Below are positions 8,047 to 16,224 of a DNA stretch of 64,000 nucleotides, in pieces; position 1 is the first letter of the stretch; each line of letters opens with the position of its first letter. Both the position numbers and the translations under genes were made by a program. The stretch comes from Variovorax sp. WS11 (GTDB lineage: Bacteria; Pseudomonadota; Gammaproteobacteria; Burkholderiales; Burkholderiaceae_C), in NCBI RefSeq assembly GCF_010499245.1, contig NZ_JAAGOW010000002.1, positions 1 through 64,000 of the forward strand. Direction: 5' to 3'. The notes beneath the pieces were generated by a model, which saw only the letters and a program-made list of their open reading frames with translations, was not told the origin of the DNA and did no database searches.

Positions 8047-9427
8047 GCTGGACGCAGCGCGGATCGCGCAGCAGGTGCGCGCCGGTGGGCTCGACCCGGC
8101 CGCGGTGGTGGCCGCCTTCAGGCAGCGCATCGAGGCACGCAACGGCGAGCTCAATGCCGTCGTGGGCGAGGTTCCCGCGTCACTCGACGCAGACATCGAG
8201 GCTCTGCGCACGCGCATCGCCCGCAGGGAAGCGCTCCCGCTCGCCGGCGTGCCGGTGGTGGTGAAGGACGTGATCTGGGTCCGGGACCAGCGGGTCACCC
8301 AGGGCTCGCTGCTCTTCAAGGACTTCGTCGCGCCGTGCGACGCGCTGGCGGTCGAGCGCCTGCGCGCCGCGGGCGCGCTGGTCATCGGCATGGCCAACAG
8401 CTCCGAGTTCGCCTGCAAGGGACTGACGACCAATAAGGTCTACGGCCTCACCCGTCATCCCATGGACCCGGCGCTGACGCCGGGCGGCTCCTCCGGCGGC
8501 TGCGCGGTCGCGGTGGCCGCGCGCATGGCGCCGCTGGCGCTGGGCACGGATGGCGGCGGCTCCAGCCGGCGCCCGCCCGCGCACGTGGGCGTGGTCGGTT
8601 TCAAGCCTTCCTTCGGCGCAATCCCCGACCCCTTCGGATTCCCGCATGCCTTCATCGGGCTGCAGTGCATGGCGCCGATCGCCCGCAGCGTGGGCGACGC
8701 CGCGCTGATGTTCGAGGCGATGGCAGGCCCCGATGCGCGCGATCCGGCATCGATGCTGATGTCCGAAGGCAACCCGCCGCGCGATGCGCGGCAGCTGCGC
8801 ATCGCCTTCAGCCCACGCCTCGGCCTGGAGGCACCGGTCGACGAGGACGTGCAGGCCTGCATCGCGCGCGCCATCGATGCGCTGCGCTCGGCGGGCCTGA
8901 AGATCGAGGACGAAGACCCGGCTTGGCCCGAAGGCGCGAACGAGGACGCGCTGATGCCGCTGCAGCACACCGGCCTCGCCCATCTGTTCGGCGAAGCCTG
9001 GCGGCGCGACCCGTCCTTCTTCGACCCCGACATCGGGCGCCAGATCGAGCGCGGGCTGCAGTGGTCCGGCGCCGACGTGGCGCGCGCGCGGGCCGCGGGT
9101 GCCGCCATCGCCTCGACACTGGCCGGATGCCTGGCGCGTCACGACCTGGTCCTCTGCCCGACCGCGCCCTGCGTCGCGTGGCCAAACGACCGGCTCGGGC
9201 CCACCCACATCGGCGGCCAGGCCGTCGAACCGCGCGCCCACGCCGTCTTCACGCCCTTCGTCAACCATGCGATGGCCGCGGCCATCTCCATCCCCTGTGG
9301 CCAAGGCCGCGACGGGCTGCCGGTCGGCCTTCAGCTGATCGCCGCACGCGGTCGCGACCGCCAACTGCTCCACGCTGCGAAGGCCATCGAGGCGGTGCTG
9401 GCCGAGTCCGCCCTCGCGCCGGCATAG
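8039..9427 (+). CDS. Amidase signature family enzyme
   Basis: The 462-residue protein has the Ser-cisSer-Lys catalytic set of the amidase signature family: Lys76 in VPVVVKD, the PGGSSGG loop (cis-serine at about 151-152) and the nucleophile Ser175 in GTDGGGSS. Such enzymes hydrolyse linear amides or carbamoyl compounds. It overlaps the hydantoinase gene by eight bases and probably works on the ring-opened product. That would put it in the place usually taken by a metal-dependent N-carbamoylase, which is missing here. It is not part of a gatCAB operon, so a role in tRNA amidation is unlikely. AtzF-like allophanate hydrolase is another possibility, but the C-terminal domain of that enzyme is absent. 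Confidence 0.88.
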   Translation: MLELDAARIAQQVRAGGLDPAAVVAAFRQRIEARNGELNAVVGEVPASLDADIEALRTRIARREALPLAGVPVVVKDVIWVRDQRVTQGSLLFKDFVAPCDALAVERLRAAGALVIGMANSSEFACKGLTTNKVYGLTRHPMDPALTPGGSSGGCAVAVAARMAPLALGTDGGGSSRRPPAHVGVVGFKPSFGAIPDPFGFPHAFIGLQCMAPIARSVGDAALMFEAMAGPDARDPASMLMSEGNPPRDARQLRIAFSPRLGLEAPVDEDVQACIARAIDALRSAGLKIEDEDPAWPEGANEDALMPLQHTGLAHLFGEAWRRDPSFFDPDIGRQIERGLQWSGADVARARAAGAAIASTLAGCLARHDLVLCPTAPCVAWPNDRLGPTHIGGQAVEPRAHAVFTPFVNHAMAAAISIPCGQGRDGLPVGLQLIAARGRDRQLLHAAKAIEAVLAESALAPA

Positions 9428-9454
9428 TCGCCCATCGATCTGAAGGAAACCGCC

Positions 9455-10195
9455 ATGCGCATCCTCGTCCTCAATCCGAACACCAGCCAGGGCATCACGG
9501 ACCGGCTGATGAGCGCCGCGCTGCCCGCCGCGGCCGCCGGCACGGAGCTGGTCCCACTGACCGCCCCGCGCGGTTTCCCCTACATCGCCACCCGCGCGGA
9601 GGCCCAGATCGGCGGCGCGGTCGCTCTGGAGATGCTGGCCGAGCACCATGAGGGCTTCGATGCGGCCATCATCGCGGCCTTCGGCGACCCGGGATTGTTC
9701 GGCGCGCGCGAGCTGTTCGACATTCCGGTGGTCGGCATGGCCGAGGCCGCGATGCTGACCGCCTGCATGCTCGGCAAGCGCTTCGCCATCGTGACCTTCG
9801 CGCAGGCGCTCGGCCCCTGGTACGAGGAGTGCGTCGAATCGCACGGCCTCACGGGCCGGCTGGCAGGCATCCGCATGCTCGAGGGCCGCTTTGCCTCCAT
9901 CGCCGATGTGCAAGACGAGAAGGAACAGCTGCTGGTGGACCTCGCGAACCGCGCGGTCGAGGAGGACGAGGCCGATGTGGTGATCCTTGCCGGCGCGCCG
10001 CTGGCGGGCCTGGCCGACAAGGTCAAAGACCGGATCCCCGTGCCCGTGGTCGACCAGATGGCCGCCGCGGTGAAGCAGGCCGAGGCGCTGGCGACGCTGC
10101 GCGTACGCAAGGCCAGCGCCGGCACCTTCCGGCGGCCCGCGCCGAAGCCGGCTATCGGACTGTCGGAGGCGCTCTCGCGGCGCTTCAGCCCCTGA
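9455..10195 (+). CDS. Asp/Glu/hydantoin racemase-like protein lacking the catalytic cysteines
   Basis: The 246-residue protein is clearly in the hydantoin/Asp-Glu racemase superfamily: it opens with LNPNTSQGIT and has FGDPGL and PVVGMAEAA. Known hydantoin racemases use a pair of cysteines, one just before FGDPGL and one in a GCGG-type segment. Here the first position is Ala75 (IIAAFGDPGL) and the second is Gly180 or Ala181 (LAGAPLAGL). Two-base racemisation by this pair therefore looks impossible, unless other residues serve. It ends the operon after the amidase with an AAGGAA ribosome binding site, and the reading frame is intact. It could be a binding protein, an isomerase or a lyase of the same fold. 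Confidence 0.8.
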   Translation: MRILVLNPNTSQGITDRLMSAALPAAAAGTELVPLTAPRGFPYIATRAEAQIGGAVALEMLAEHHEGFDAAIIAAFGDPGLFGARELFDIPVVGMAEAAMLTACMLGKRFAIVTFAQALGPWYEECVESHGLTGRLAGIRMLEGRFASIADVQDEKEQLLVDLANRAVEEDEADVVILAGAPLAGLADKVKDRIPVPVVDQMAAAVKQAEALATLRVRKASAGTFRRPAPKPAIGLSEALSRRFSP

Positions 10196-10207
10196 GACCG
10201 GGGTCGC

Positions 10208-11146
10208 TCACCCGCCGCGCACGCCCTGCGTGTTGACGTAGAGCGCGTAAAGCGACTGGCTCGCCGCCATGAACAGCCGATTGCGCGCCGGGCCGCCGAA
10301 GCAGACATTGGCGCAGCGCTCCGGCAGCGCGATGCGGCCGATGGGCGTGGCATCGGGCGCGAACACCATCACGCCGTCGCGGCCCTCGCCGGTGCCCCAG
10401 CCGGCCCAGAGGTTGCCGTCGACGTCGCAGCGGAAACCGTCGGGCGAGCCCTGCGGATCGGCCTGCACGAACACGCGGCCGTTCTTCAGGCCCTGGCCGT
10501 CTTCGCTCAGATCGAACACGCGGATGCGCCGCGGCGTGCTGCCCGACTCGACCACGTACAGCAGGCGCTCGTCGGGCGAGAAGCACAGGCCGTTGGGGCG
10601 CTCGATGTCGCTGCAGACCACGGTGGCCTTGCCTGTTTTTCCATCGACGCGGTAGACGTTGGTCGGCAGTTCGGGCTCCGCCGCGTGGCCTTCGTAGTGG
10701 CCGAGGATGCCGAAGGGCGGATCGGTGAACCAGATCGAGTCGTCCGACTTCACGACGATGTCGTTGGGCGAGTTGAGGCGTTTGCCCTCGAAGCAGTCGA
10801 GGATCACGGTGATCGAGCCGTCGTATTCGGTGCGCGTCACGCGCCGCGTGCCGTGCTCGCAGGAAAGCAGCCTCCCCTGCCGGTCGCGCGTGTGGCCGTT
10901 GGCGAAGTTGGAGGGCTTGCGGAAGTGGCTGACGGCGCCCGTTTCCTCGTCCCAGCGCAGCACGCGGTTGTTGGGGATGTCGCTCCACAGCAGGCAGCGG
11001 CCGTCGCCGAACCACACCGGCCCCTCGGCCCAGCGGAAGCCGGTCGCCAGGCGCTCGACCGCGGCGCTCGTCAGGCGGTATTTGGCGAAGCGCGGGTCGA
11101 GGATCTCGATGGCGGGGTCGGGGTAGCGCTGGGCAGGCTGCCACAT
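10208..11146 (-). CDS. SMP-30/gluconolactonase family protein
   Basis: The 312-residue protein is a six-bladed beta-propeller of the SMP-30/gluconolactonase/LRE family. Metal-site landmarks are visible: Glu in RWAEGPVW, Asn in LNSPNDI and Asp in CFSPDERLLYVVES. Such enzymes hydrolyse sugar or other lactones with a divalent metal. It is the last gene of the ABC transporter operon, 13 bases after livM, and runs convergent to the racemase-like gene. That position suggests a lactone or sugar-acid related substrate for the transporter, or a downstream catabolic step, though this is only context. Confidence 0.85.
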   Translation of the reverse strand: MWQPAQRYPDPAIEILDPRFAKYRLTSAAVERLATGFRWAEGPVWFGDGRCLLWSDIPNNRVLRWDEETGAVSHFRKPSNFANGHTRDRQGRLLSCEHGTRRVTRTEYDGSITVILDCFEGKRLNSPNDIVVKSDDSIWFTDPPFGILGHYEGHAAEPELPTNVYRVDGKTGKATVVCSDIERPNGLCFSPDERLLYVVESGSTPRRIRVFDLSEDGQGLKNGRVFVQADPQGSPDGFRCDVDGNLWAGWGTGEGRDGVMVFAPDATPIGRIALPERCANVCFGGPARNRLFMAASQSLYALYVNTQGVRGG

Positions 11147-11159
11147 GCGGGCCTCCGCT

Positions 11160-12140
11160 TCAGCGCCGGCGCGACATCAAGGCGATGATCTCCCCCATGA
11201 CCCCGCGCCGGAAAGCCAGCACGCAGATCACGAAGATCAGGCCCGTGACCATGGTGACCGACTCGCCCAGCGTGCCGAACCACTCGATGGAGGTCAGGCT
11301 GGCCAGCAGGTGGCCGAACTCGCCGATCTTGTTCTCCAGCAGCACCACCACTGCCGAGCCGACCAGCGGGCCGGAGAGCGTGCCCAGGCCGCCCACCAGC
11401 GTCATCAGGATCACCTGGCCCGAGGCGGTCCAGTGCACGTCGGACAGCGTGGCGAAGCCCAGCACCAGGGTCTTGAGCGAGCCGGCCAGGCCCGAGAGCG
11501 CGGCCGAGATCACGAAGGCCAGCAGCTTAAAGCGACCCACGTCGTAGCCCAGCGAGAGCGCGCGCGGCTCGTTCTCCTTGATGCCCTTGAGCACCTGGCC
11601 GAAGGGCGAGTGGATGGTGCGCACGATCAGCAGGAAGCCGATGACCACGATCACCAGGGCCACGTAATACATGGTCAGGTCGTTCTGCAGATCCAGCACG
11701 CCGAAGAGCTTGCCACGCGGCACGCCCTGCAGGCCGTCTTCGCCGCCGGTGAACTTGGCCTGCAGGCAGATGAAGAAGACCATCTGCGCCAGCGCCAGCG
11801 TGATCATCGCGAAGTAGATGCCCTGGCGGCGGATGGCCAGCACGCCGAAGACCCAGCCCAGCAGTGCGCCGGTGAGCGTGCCGGCAATGAGGCCCAGCTC
11901 GGGCGTCAGGCCCCACGCCTTCATGGCCTCGCCCGCGATGTAGGCGGAGCCGCCCAGAAAGGCCGCGTGGCCGAAGGACAGCAGGCCCGTGAAGCCCAGC
12001 AGCAGGTTGAAGGCCGAGGCGAACAGCGCGAAGCACATGAGCTTCATCACGAACACCGGGTAGGCGCCGAGGAAGGGCGCGGCAATCAGCCCGAGCAGCA
12101 GCAGGCCGTAGAGGACGAGAGAGATGTTGTTGTTCTTCAT
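11160..12140 (-). CDS. livM: Branched-chain amino acid-type ABC transporter permease (LivM)
   Basis: The 326-residue integral membrane protein has the LivM fold with about ten hydrophobic segments and the conserved GFTGLLSFGHAAF motif near residue 55. This is the second permease of a HAAT family importer. ATG 12140 was preferred to the GTG immediately before it. It follows livH by 13 bases. With livG, livF and two binding proteins on the same strand it forms a full importer, but such systems carry many substrates besides leucine, such as urea, amides and aromatic acids, so the gene name reflects family and not proven substrate. Confidence 0.9.
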   Translation of the reverse strand: MKNNNISLVLYGLLLLGLIAAPFLGAYPVFVMKLMCFALFASAFNLLLGFTGLLSFGHAAFLGGSAYIAGEAMKAWGLTPELGLIAGTLTGALLGWVFGVLAIRRQGIYFAMITLALAQMVFFICLQAKFTGGEDGLQGVPRGKLFGVLDLQNDLTMYYVALVIVVIGFLLIVRTIHSPFGQVLKGIKENEPRALSLGYDVGRFKLLAFVISAALSGLAGSLKTLVLGFATLSDVHWTASGQVILMTLVGGLGTLSGPLVGSAVVVLLENKIGEFGHLLASLTSIEWFGTLGESVTMVTGLIFVICVLAFRRGVMGEIIALMSRRR

Positions 12141-12153
12141 CACGCGGGCCGCT

Positions 12154-13029
12154 TCACTTCTCTTTGCCGAACAGGCCGGCCGGCCGGATCAGGAGCACGA
12201 TGACCATGATCACGAAGACGACGGTGGACGAGCCCTCGGGATAGAAGACCCTGGTGAACCCTTCGATCACGCCCAGGCCCAGGCCCGTGAGGATGGCGCC
12301 CATGATCGAGCCCATGCCGCCGATCACCACCACCGCGAAGACGACGATGATGAGGTTCTGCCCCATCAGCGGCGAGACCTGGATCACCGGCGCCGCCAGC
12401 ACGCCGGCGAAGGCGGCGAGCGCCACGCCGAAGCCGTAGGTCAGCGTGATCATCAGCGGCACGTTGACGCCGAAGGCCTCGACCAGGCGCGGGTTCTCGG
12501 TGCCGGCGCGCAGATAGGCGCCCAGGCGCGTCTTCTCGATCACGAACCAGGTGGCGAAGCAGACCACCAGCGAGGCCACCACCACCCAGGCCCGGTAGTT
12601 GGGCAGGATCATGAAGCCGAGGTCGGTGGCGCTCGCCAGCGCATCGGGCGTGTCGTAGGGCAGGCCCGAGACGCCATAGACGGAGCGGAACACGCCCTCG
12701 ATCAAGAGCGTGAGACCCAGTGTGAGCAGCAGGCCGTAGAGATGGTCGAGCTTGTAGATCCAGCGCAGCAGCAGCCGCTCGATGACCATGCCGAAGAGGC
12801 CGACGACGATCGGCGCCGCGATGAGCATCACCCAGTAGTTGATCCCGAGGTAGTTCATCGCCATCCAGGTCAGCACCGCACCCAGCATGAACAGGGCGCC
12901 GTGCGCGAAGTTGATGACGTTGAGCAGGCCGAAAATCACCGCGAGCCCGAGGCTCAGGATCGCGTAGAACGATCCGTTGACCAGTCCGAGGAGGAGCTGG
13001 CTCAGCAGGGCAGGCAGCGAAATTTGCAT
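12154..13029 (-). CDS. livH: Branched-chain amino acid-type ABC transporter permease (LivH)
   Basis: This 291-residue permease opens with LLLGLVNGSFYAILSLGLAVIFGLLNVINFAHG, compressed here as the NGSFYAILSLG and NVINFAHGA motifs that define LivH. About eight membrane helices are expected. It lies 36 bases downstream of the second binding protein gene and directly upstream of livM, the standard order. It forms the inner-membrane channel together with LivM, energised by LivG and LivF. Confidence 0.9.
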   Translation of the reverse strand: MQISLPALLSQLLLGLVNGSFYAILSLGLAVIFGLLNVINFAHGALFMLGAVLTWMAMNYLGINYWVMLIAAPIVVGLFGMVIERLLLRWIYKLDHLYGLLLTLGLTLLIEGVFRSVYGVSGLPYDTPDALASATDLGFMILPNYRAWVVVASLVVCFATWFVIEKTRLGAYLRAGTENPRLVEAFGVNVPLMITLTYGFGVALAAFAGVLAAPVIQVSPLMGQNLIIVVFAVVVIGGMGSIMGAILTGLGLGVIEGFTRVFYPEGSSTVVFVIMVIVLLIRPAGLFGKEK

Positions 13030-13065
13030 ACGGGGAAGAACGATGAGCGGGATCGGTGGGTCAGC

Positions 13066-14259
13066 TTATTTCCAGAGGGCGCACTTGGACTCGGCCTTCG
13101 TCGTGAAGACCTGGTCGCCCGGCAGCTTGCTCACGACCTTGTAGTAGTCCCAGGGCTGCTTCGACTCGGCCTGGCTCTTGACCTGCACCAGGTACATGTC
13201 GTGCACGAAGCGCCCGTCCTCGCGGATCTGGCCCTTGGCGTAGAAGTCGTCGATCGGCGTCTTCTTGAGCTGCGCCATCACCTTGTCGGCATCGGTGCTC
13301 TTCGCGGTCTGAATCGCCTTGAGGTAGGTCATGGTGGCCGAGTAGTCGGCGGCCTGGATGTCGGTCGGCATGCGCTTGGTCTTCTCGAAGAACTTCTTGC
13401 CGAAGGCACGCGTCCTGTCGTCGAGGTTCCAGTCCCAGCTGGTGGTGAGCAACAGGCCTTCGGTGTTCTTCAGGCCCAGGCTGTGGATGTCGGTGATGAA
13501 GACCAGCAGTCCCGCCATCTTCATCGTCTTGGTGATGCCGAATTCCTTGGCCGCCTTGATCGCGTTGATGGTGTCGCCGCCCGCGTTCGCCAGGCCCAGG
13601 ATCTGGGCCTTGGAGTTCTGCGCCTGCAGCAGGAAGGAGGAGAAGTCGGAGGCGTTGAGGGGATGCTTGACGCCGCCCACCACCGTACCGCCCTTCTCCT
13701 TCACCACCTTGGCGGTGTCGCCCTCGAGCGCCGCGCCGAAGGCGTAGTCGGCTGTCAGGAAGAACCAGCTCTTGCCGCCCTGCCCCACCACCGCGCCGCC
13801 CGTGCCCTTGGCGAGCGCGACGGTGTCGTAGGCGTAGTGCACGGTGTAGGGGCTGCACTGCTCGTTGGTGAGCGCCGAGGTGCCGGCGCCGTTGACGATG
13901 AAGACGCGCTTCTTCTCCTGCGCCACCTTCGCCATCGCCAGGCCGGTGCCGGAGTTGGTGCCGCCGAAGAGCATGGTCAGGCCGGCCGTGTCGATCCACT
14001 CGCGCGCCTTGGAGGCGGCGATGTCGGCCTTGTTCTGGTGGTCGGCCGTGAGCAGCTCGATGGGCTGGCCGTTGACCTTGCCGCCGAAGTCGTCGATGGC
14101 CATCTGGATGGCGGTTGCGCCGTTGCGGCCTTCGACGTCGGCATAGAGGCTGGACATGTCGGTGATGAAGCCGATCTTGACCTTGTCCTGGGCCTGCGCC
14201 GCGCCTGCGGCCATGGCGAGGCCGAGGACCACGGCCGATAGTGCGAATCTGTTCTTCAT
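13066..14259 (-). CDS. ABC transporter substrate-binding protein, tandem copy 2
   Basis: The 397-residue periplasmic protein has a signal peptide (MKNRFALSAVVLGLAMAAGA, cleavage after AQA) and a type I periplasmic binding (Leu/Ile/Val) domain beginning VKIGFITDMSSLYADVEG. The start at ATG 14259 removes an unrelated upstream extension. Its length equals that of the neighbouring copy, and both end in TKAESKCALWK, with very high similarity throughout. It is therefore the product of a tandem duplication within the operon. Whether the two copies bind different ligands cannot be judged from the sequence. Confidence 0.9.
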   Translation of the reverse strand: MKNRFALSAVVLGLAMAAGAAQAQDKVKIGFITDMSSLYADVEGRNGATAIQMAIDDFGGKVNGQPIELLTADHQNKADIAASKAREWIDTAGLTMLFGGTNSGTGLAMAKVAQEKKRVFIVNGAGTSALTNEQCSPYTVHYAYDTVALAKGTGGAVVGQGGKSWFFLTADYAFGAALEGDTAKVVKEKGGTVVGGVKHPLNASDFSSFLLQAQNSKAQILGLANAGGDTINAIKAAKEFGITKTMKMAGLLVFITDIHSLGLKNTEGLLLTTSWDWNLDDRTRAFGKKFFEKTKRMPTDIQAADYSATMTYLKAIQTAKSTDADKVMAQLKKTPIDDFYAKGQIREDGRFVHDMYLVQVKSQAESKQPWDYYKVVSKLPGDQVFTTKAESKCALWK

Positions 14260-14287
14260 GTGTTCTTTCGTCGGCCGCGAAGCGCGG

Positions 14288-15481
14288 TCACTTCCAGAGG
14301 GCGCACTTGGACTCGGCCTTCGTCGTGAAGACCTGGTCGCCCGGCAGCGTCTTGACCACCTTGAGGTAGTCCCAGGGCTTCTTCGACTCGGACGCGGCCT
14401 TGACCTGCACCAGGTACATGTCGTGCACATAGCGGCCGTCGGCGCGGATCTGGCCCTTGCCGAAGAAGTCGCTGATCGGCATCTTCTTGAGCTGCTCCAT
14501 CACCTTGTCCGCATCGGTGCTCTTGGCGGCCTCGACGGCCTTCAGGTAGGTCGTGGTGGCCGAGTAGTCGGCGGCCTGGATGTCGGTGGGCATGCGCTTG
14601 GTCTTGTCGAAATAGCGCGCGGCCCACTTGCGCGTGTCGTCGTTCAAGTCCCAGTACCAGCTGGTGGTGTGCAGCAGACCCTCGGTGTTCTTCAGGCCCA
14701 GGCTGTGGATGTCGCTCAGGAAGACCAGCAGGCCCGCCACCTTCATCGTCTTGCCGATGCCGAATTCGCGGGCGGCCTTGATGGAGTTGATGGTGTCGCC
14801 GCCGGCGTTGGCCAGACCCAGGATCTGCGCCTTGGAGTTCTGTGCCTGCAGCAGGAAGGAGGAGAAGTCGGAGGCATTGAGCGGATGACGCACCGTGCCC
14901 ACCACCGTGCCGCCCTTTTCCTTGACGATGCGGCTGGTGTCGGCTTCCAGCGCGTGGCCGAAGGCGTAGTCGGCGGTCAGGAAGAACCAGCTCTTGCCGC
15001 CCTGCTCGACCACCGTGGCGCCGGTGCCCTTGGCGAGCGCGACGGTGTCGTAGGCGTAGTGCACGGTGTAGGGGCTGCACTGGTCGTTGGTGAGCGCCGA
15101 GCTGGCGGCGCCGTTGTTGAAGTAGACGCGCTTCTTCTCCTGCGCGACCTTCGCGGTGGCCAGCGCGGTGCCGGAGTTGGTGCCGCCGAAGATCATGGTC
15201 ACGCCGGCCGTGTCGATCCACTCGCGCGCCTTGGAGGCGGCGATGTCGGCCTTGTTCTGGTGGTCAGCGGTGAGCAGTTCGATGGGTTGGCCGAGCGCCT
15301 TGCCGCCGAAGTCGGCGATGGCCATCTCGATCGCGGTGGCGCCGCCCTTACCCTCGAGGTCGGAGTAGAGGCTGGACATGTCGGTGACGAAGCCGATCTT
15401 GACCTTCTCCTGCGCCTGCGCGCCGGAAGCCAGGGCCAGGGCGCCGACGGCCAGCGCGATCGCGGTGAATGCAGTCTTCAT
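14288..15481 (-). CDS. ABC transporter substrate-binding protein, tandem copy 1
   Basis: The 397-residue product has a cleavable signal peptide (MKTAFTAIALAVGALALASG, cleavage after AQA) and a Leu/Ile/Val-binding type receptor domain starting VKIGFVTDMSSLYSDLEG. A GAAGGAGA ribosome binding site lies just before the ATG. It sits between livF and its own paralogue. Differences between the copies are scattered, for instance DVEGRNG against DLEGKGG, and the open frames are both intact, so both are probably functional. Confidence 0.9.
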   Translation of the reverse strand: MKTAFTAIALAVGALALASGAQAQEKVKIGFVTDMSSLYSDLEGKGGATAIEMAIADFGGKALGQPIELLTADHQNKADIAASKAREWIDTAGVTMIFGGTNSGTALATAKVAQEKKRVYFNNGAASSALTNDQCSPYTVHYAYDTVALAKGTGATVVEQGGKSWFFLTADYAFGHALEADTSRIVKEKGGTVVGTVRHPLNASDFSSFLLQAQNSKAQILGLANAGGDTINSIKAAREFGIGKTMKVAGLLVFLSDIHSLGLKNTEGLLHTTSWYWDLNDDTRKWAARYFDKTKRMPTDIQAADYSATTTYLKAVEAAKSTDADKVMEQLKKMPISDFFGKGQIRADGRYVHDMYLVQVKAASESKKPWDYLKVVKTLPGDQVFTTKAESKCALWK

Positions 15482-15513
15482 GGTGTCTCCTTCAAGCAAA
15501 AAAATGAATGGGA

Positions 15514-16224
15514 TCAGACGCCGAGCAGTTCGTGCAGCGTCGGCATCTTGGCGTCGAGCTCGGCCGCGCCGAATTTTTCGACGATGCGACCGTGCTCCAT
15601 CACGTAGAACCGGTCGGCCAGCGGTGCGGCAAAACGGAAGTTCTGCTCCACCATGACCACCGTGTAGCCCTTGCCGCGCAAGGTGTGGATCATGCGGGCC
15701 AGGGCCTGCACGATCACCGGGGCCAGTCCCTCCGAGATCTCGTCGAGCAAAAGCAGCCTGGCGCCGGTGCGCAGGATGCGCGCCACCGCCAGCATCTGCT
15801 GCTCGCCGCCCGACAGGCGCGTGCCCTGGCTGTTGCGGCGCTCGGCCAGGTTGGGGAACATGGCGTAGATCTCCTCCACCGACATGCCCTTGTCCGCTCC
15901 CTTGAGTGCGGGCGGCAGCAGCAGGTTCTCTTCGGCCGAGAGGCTGGCGAAGATGCCGCGCTCCTCCGGGCAGTAGCCGATGCCGTGGTGCGCGATGCGG
16001 TGCGTGGGCATGCCGATGGTCTCGGTGCCGTGGACCTTGATGCTGCCCTTTCGCGCGCCGGTCAGGCCCAGGATGGCCCGCATCGTGGTGGTGCGCCCTG
16101 CTCCATTGCGGCCGAGCAGCGTGACCACCTCGCCGGGCTGCACGACCATGTCGACACCATGCAGCACATGGGATTCGCCGTACCAGGCGTGGAGGTCCTT
16201 GATTTCGAGTGCAGGAACGCTCAT
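15514..16224 (-). CDS. livF: Branched-chain amino acid-type ABC transporter ATP-binding protein (LivF)
   Basis: The 236-residue ATPase has a Walker A segment GRNGAGRTTT, the signature LSGGEQQ, and Walker B LLLLDEISEGLAP, which is characteristic of LivF. The Walker A lysine is replaced by Arg (GAGRTT rather than GAGKTT), which is an unusual substitution at the ATP phosphate-binding residue. The start codon abuts the livG stop directly, with no gap. It pairs with LivG to drive the LivHM permease. Confidence 0.9.
   Translation of the reverse strand: MSVPALEIKDLHAWYGESHVLHGVDMVVQPGEVVTLLGRNGAGRTTTMRAILGLTGARKGSIKVHGTETIGMPTHRIAHHGIGYCPEERGIFASLSAEENLLLPPALKGADKGMSVEEIYAMFPNLAERRNSQGTRLSGGEQQMLAVARILRTGARLLLLDEISEGLAPVIVQALARMIHTLRGKGYTVVMVEQNFRFAAPLADRFYVMEHGRIVEKFGAAELDAKMPTLHELLGV

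Noticed and set aside
12124..15607. Long plus-strand frames opposite the livH and binding protein genes
   Set aside because: The two frames resemble each other only because the binding proteins below them are duplicated. There is no independent support for coding.
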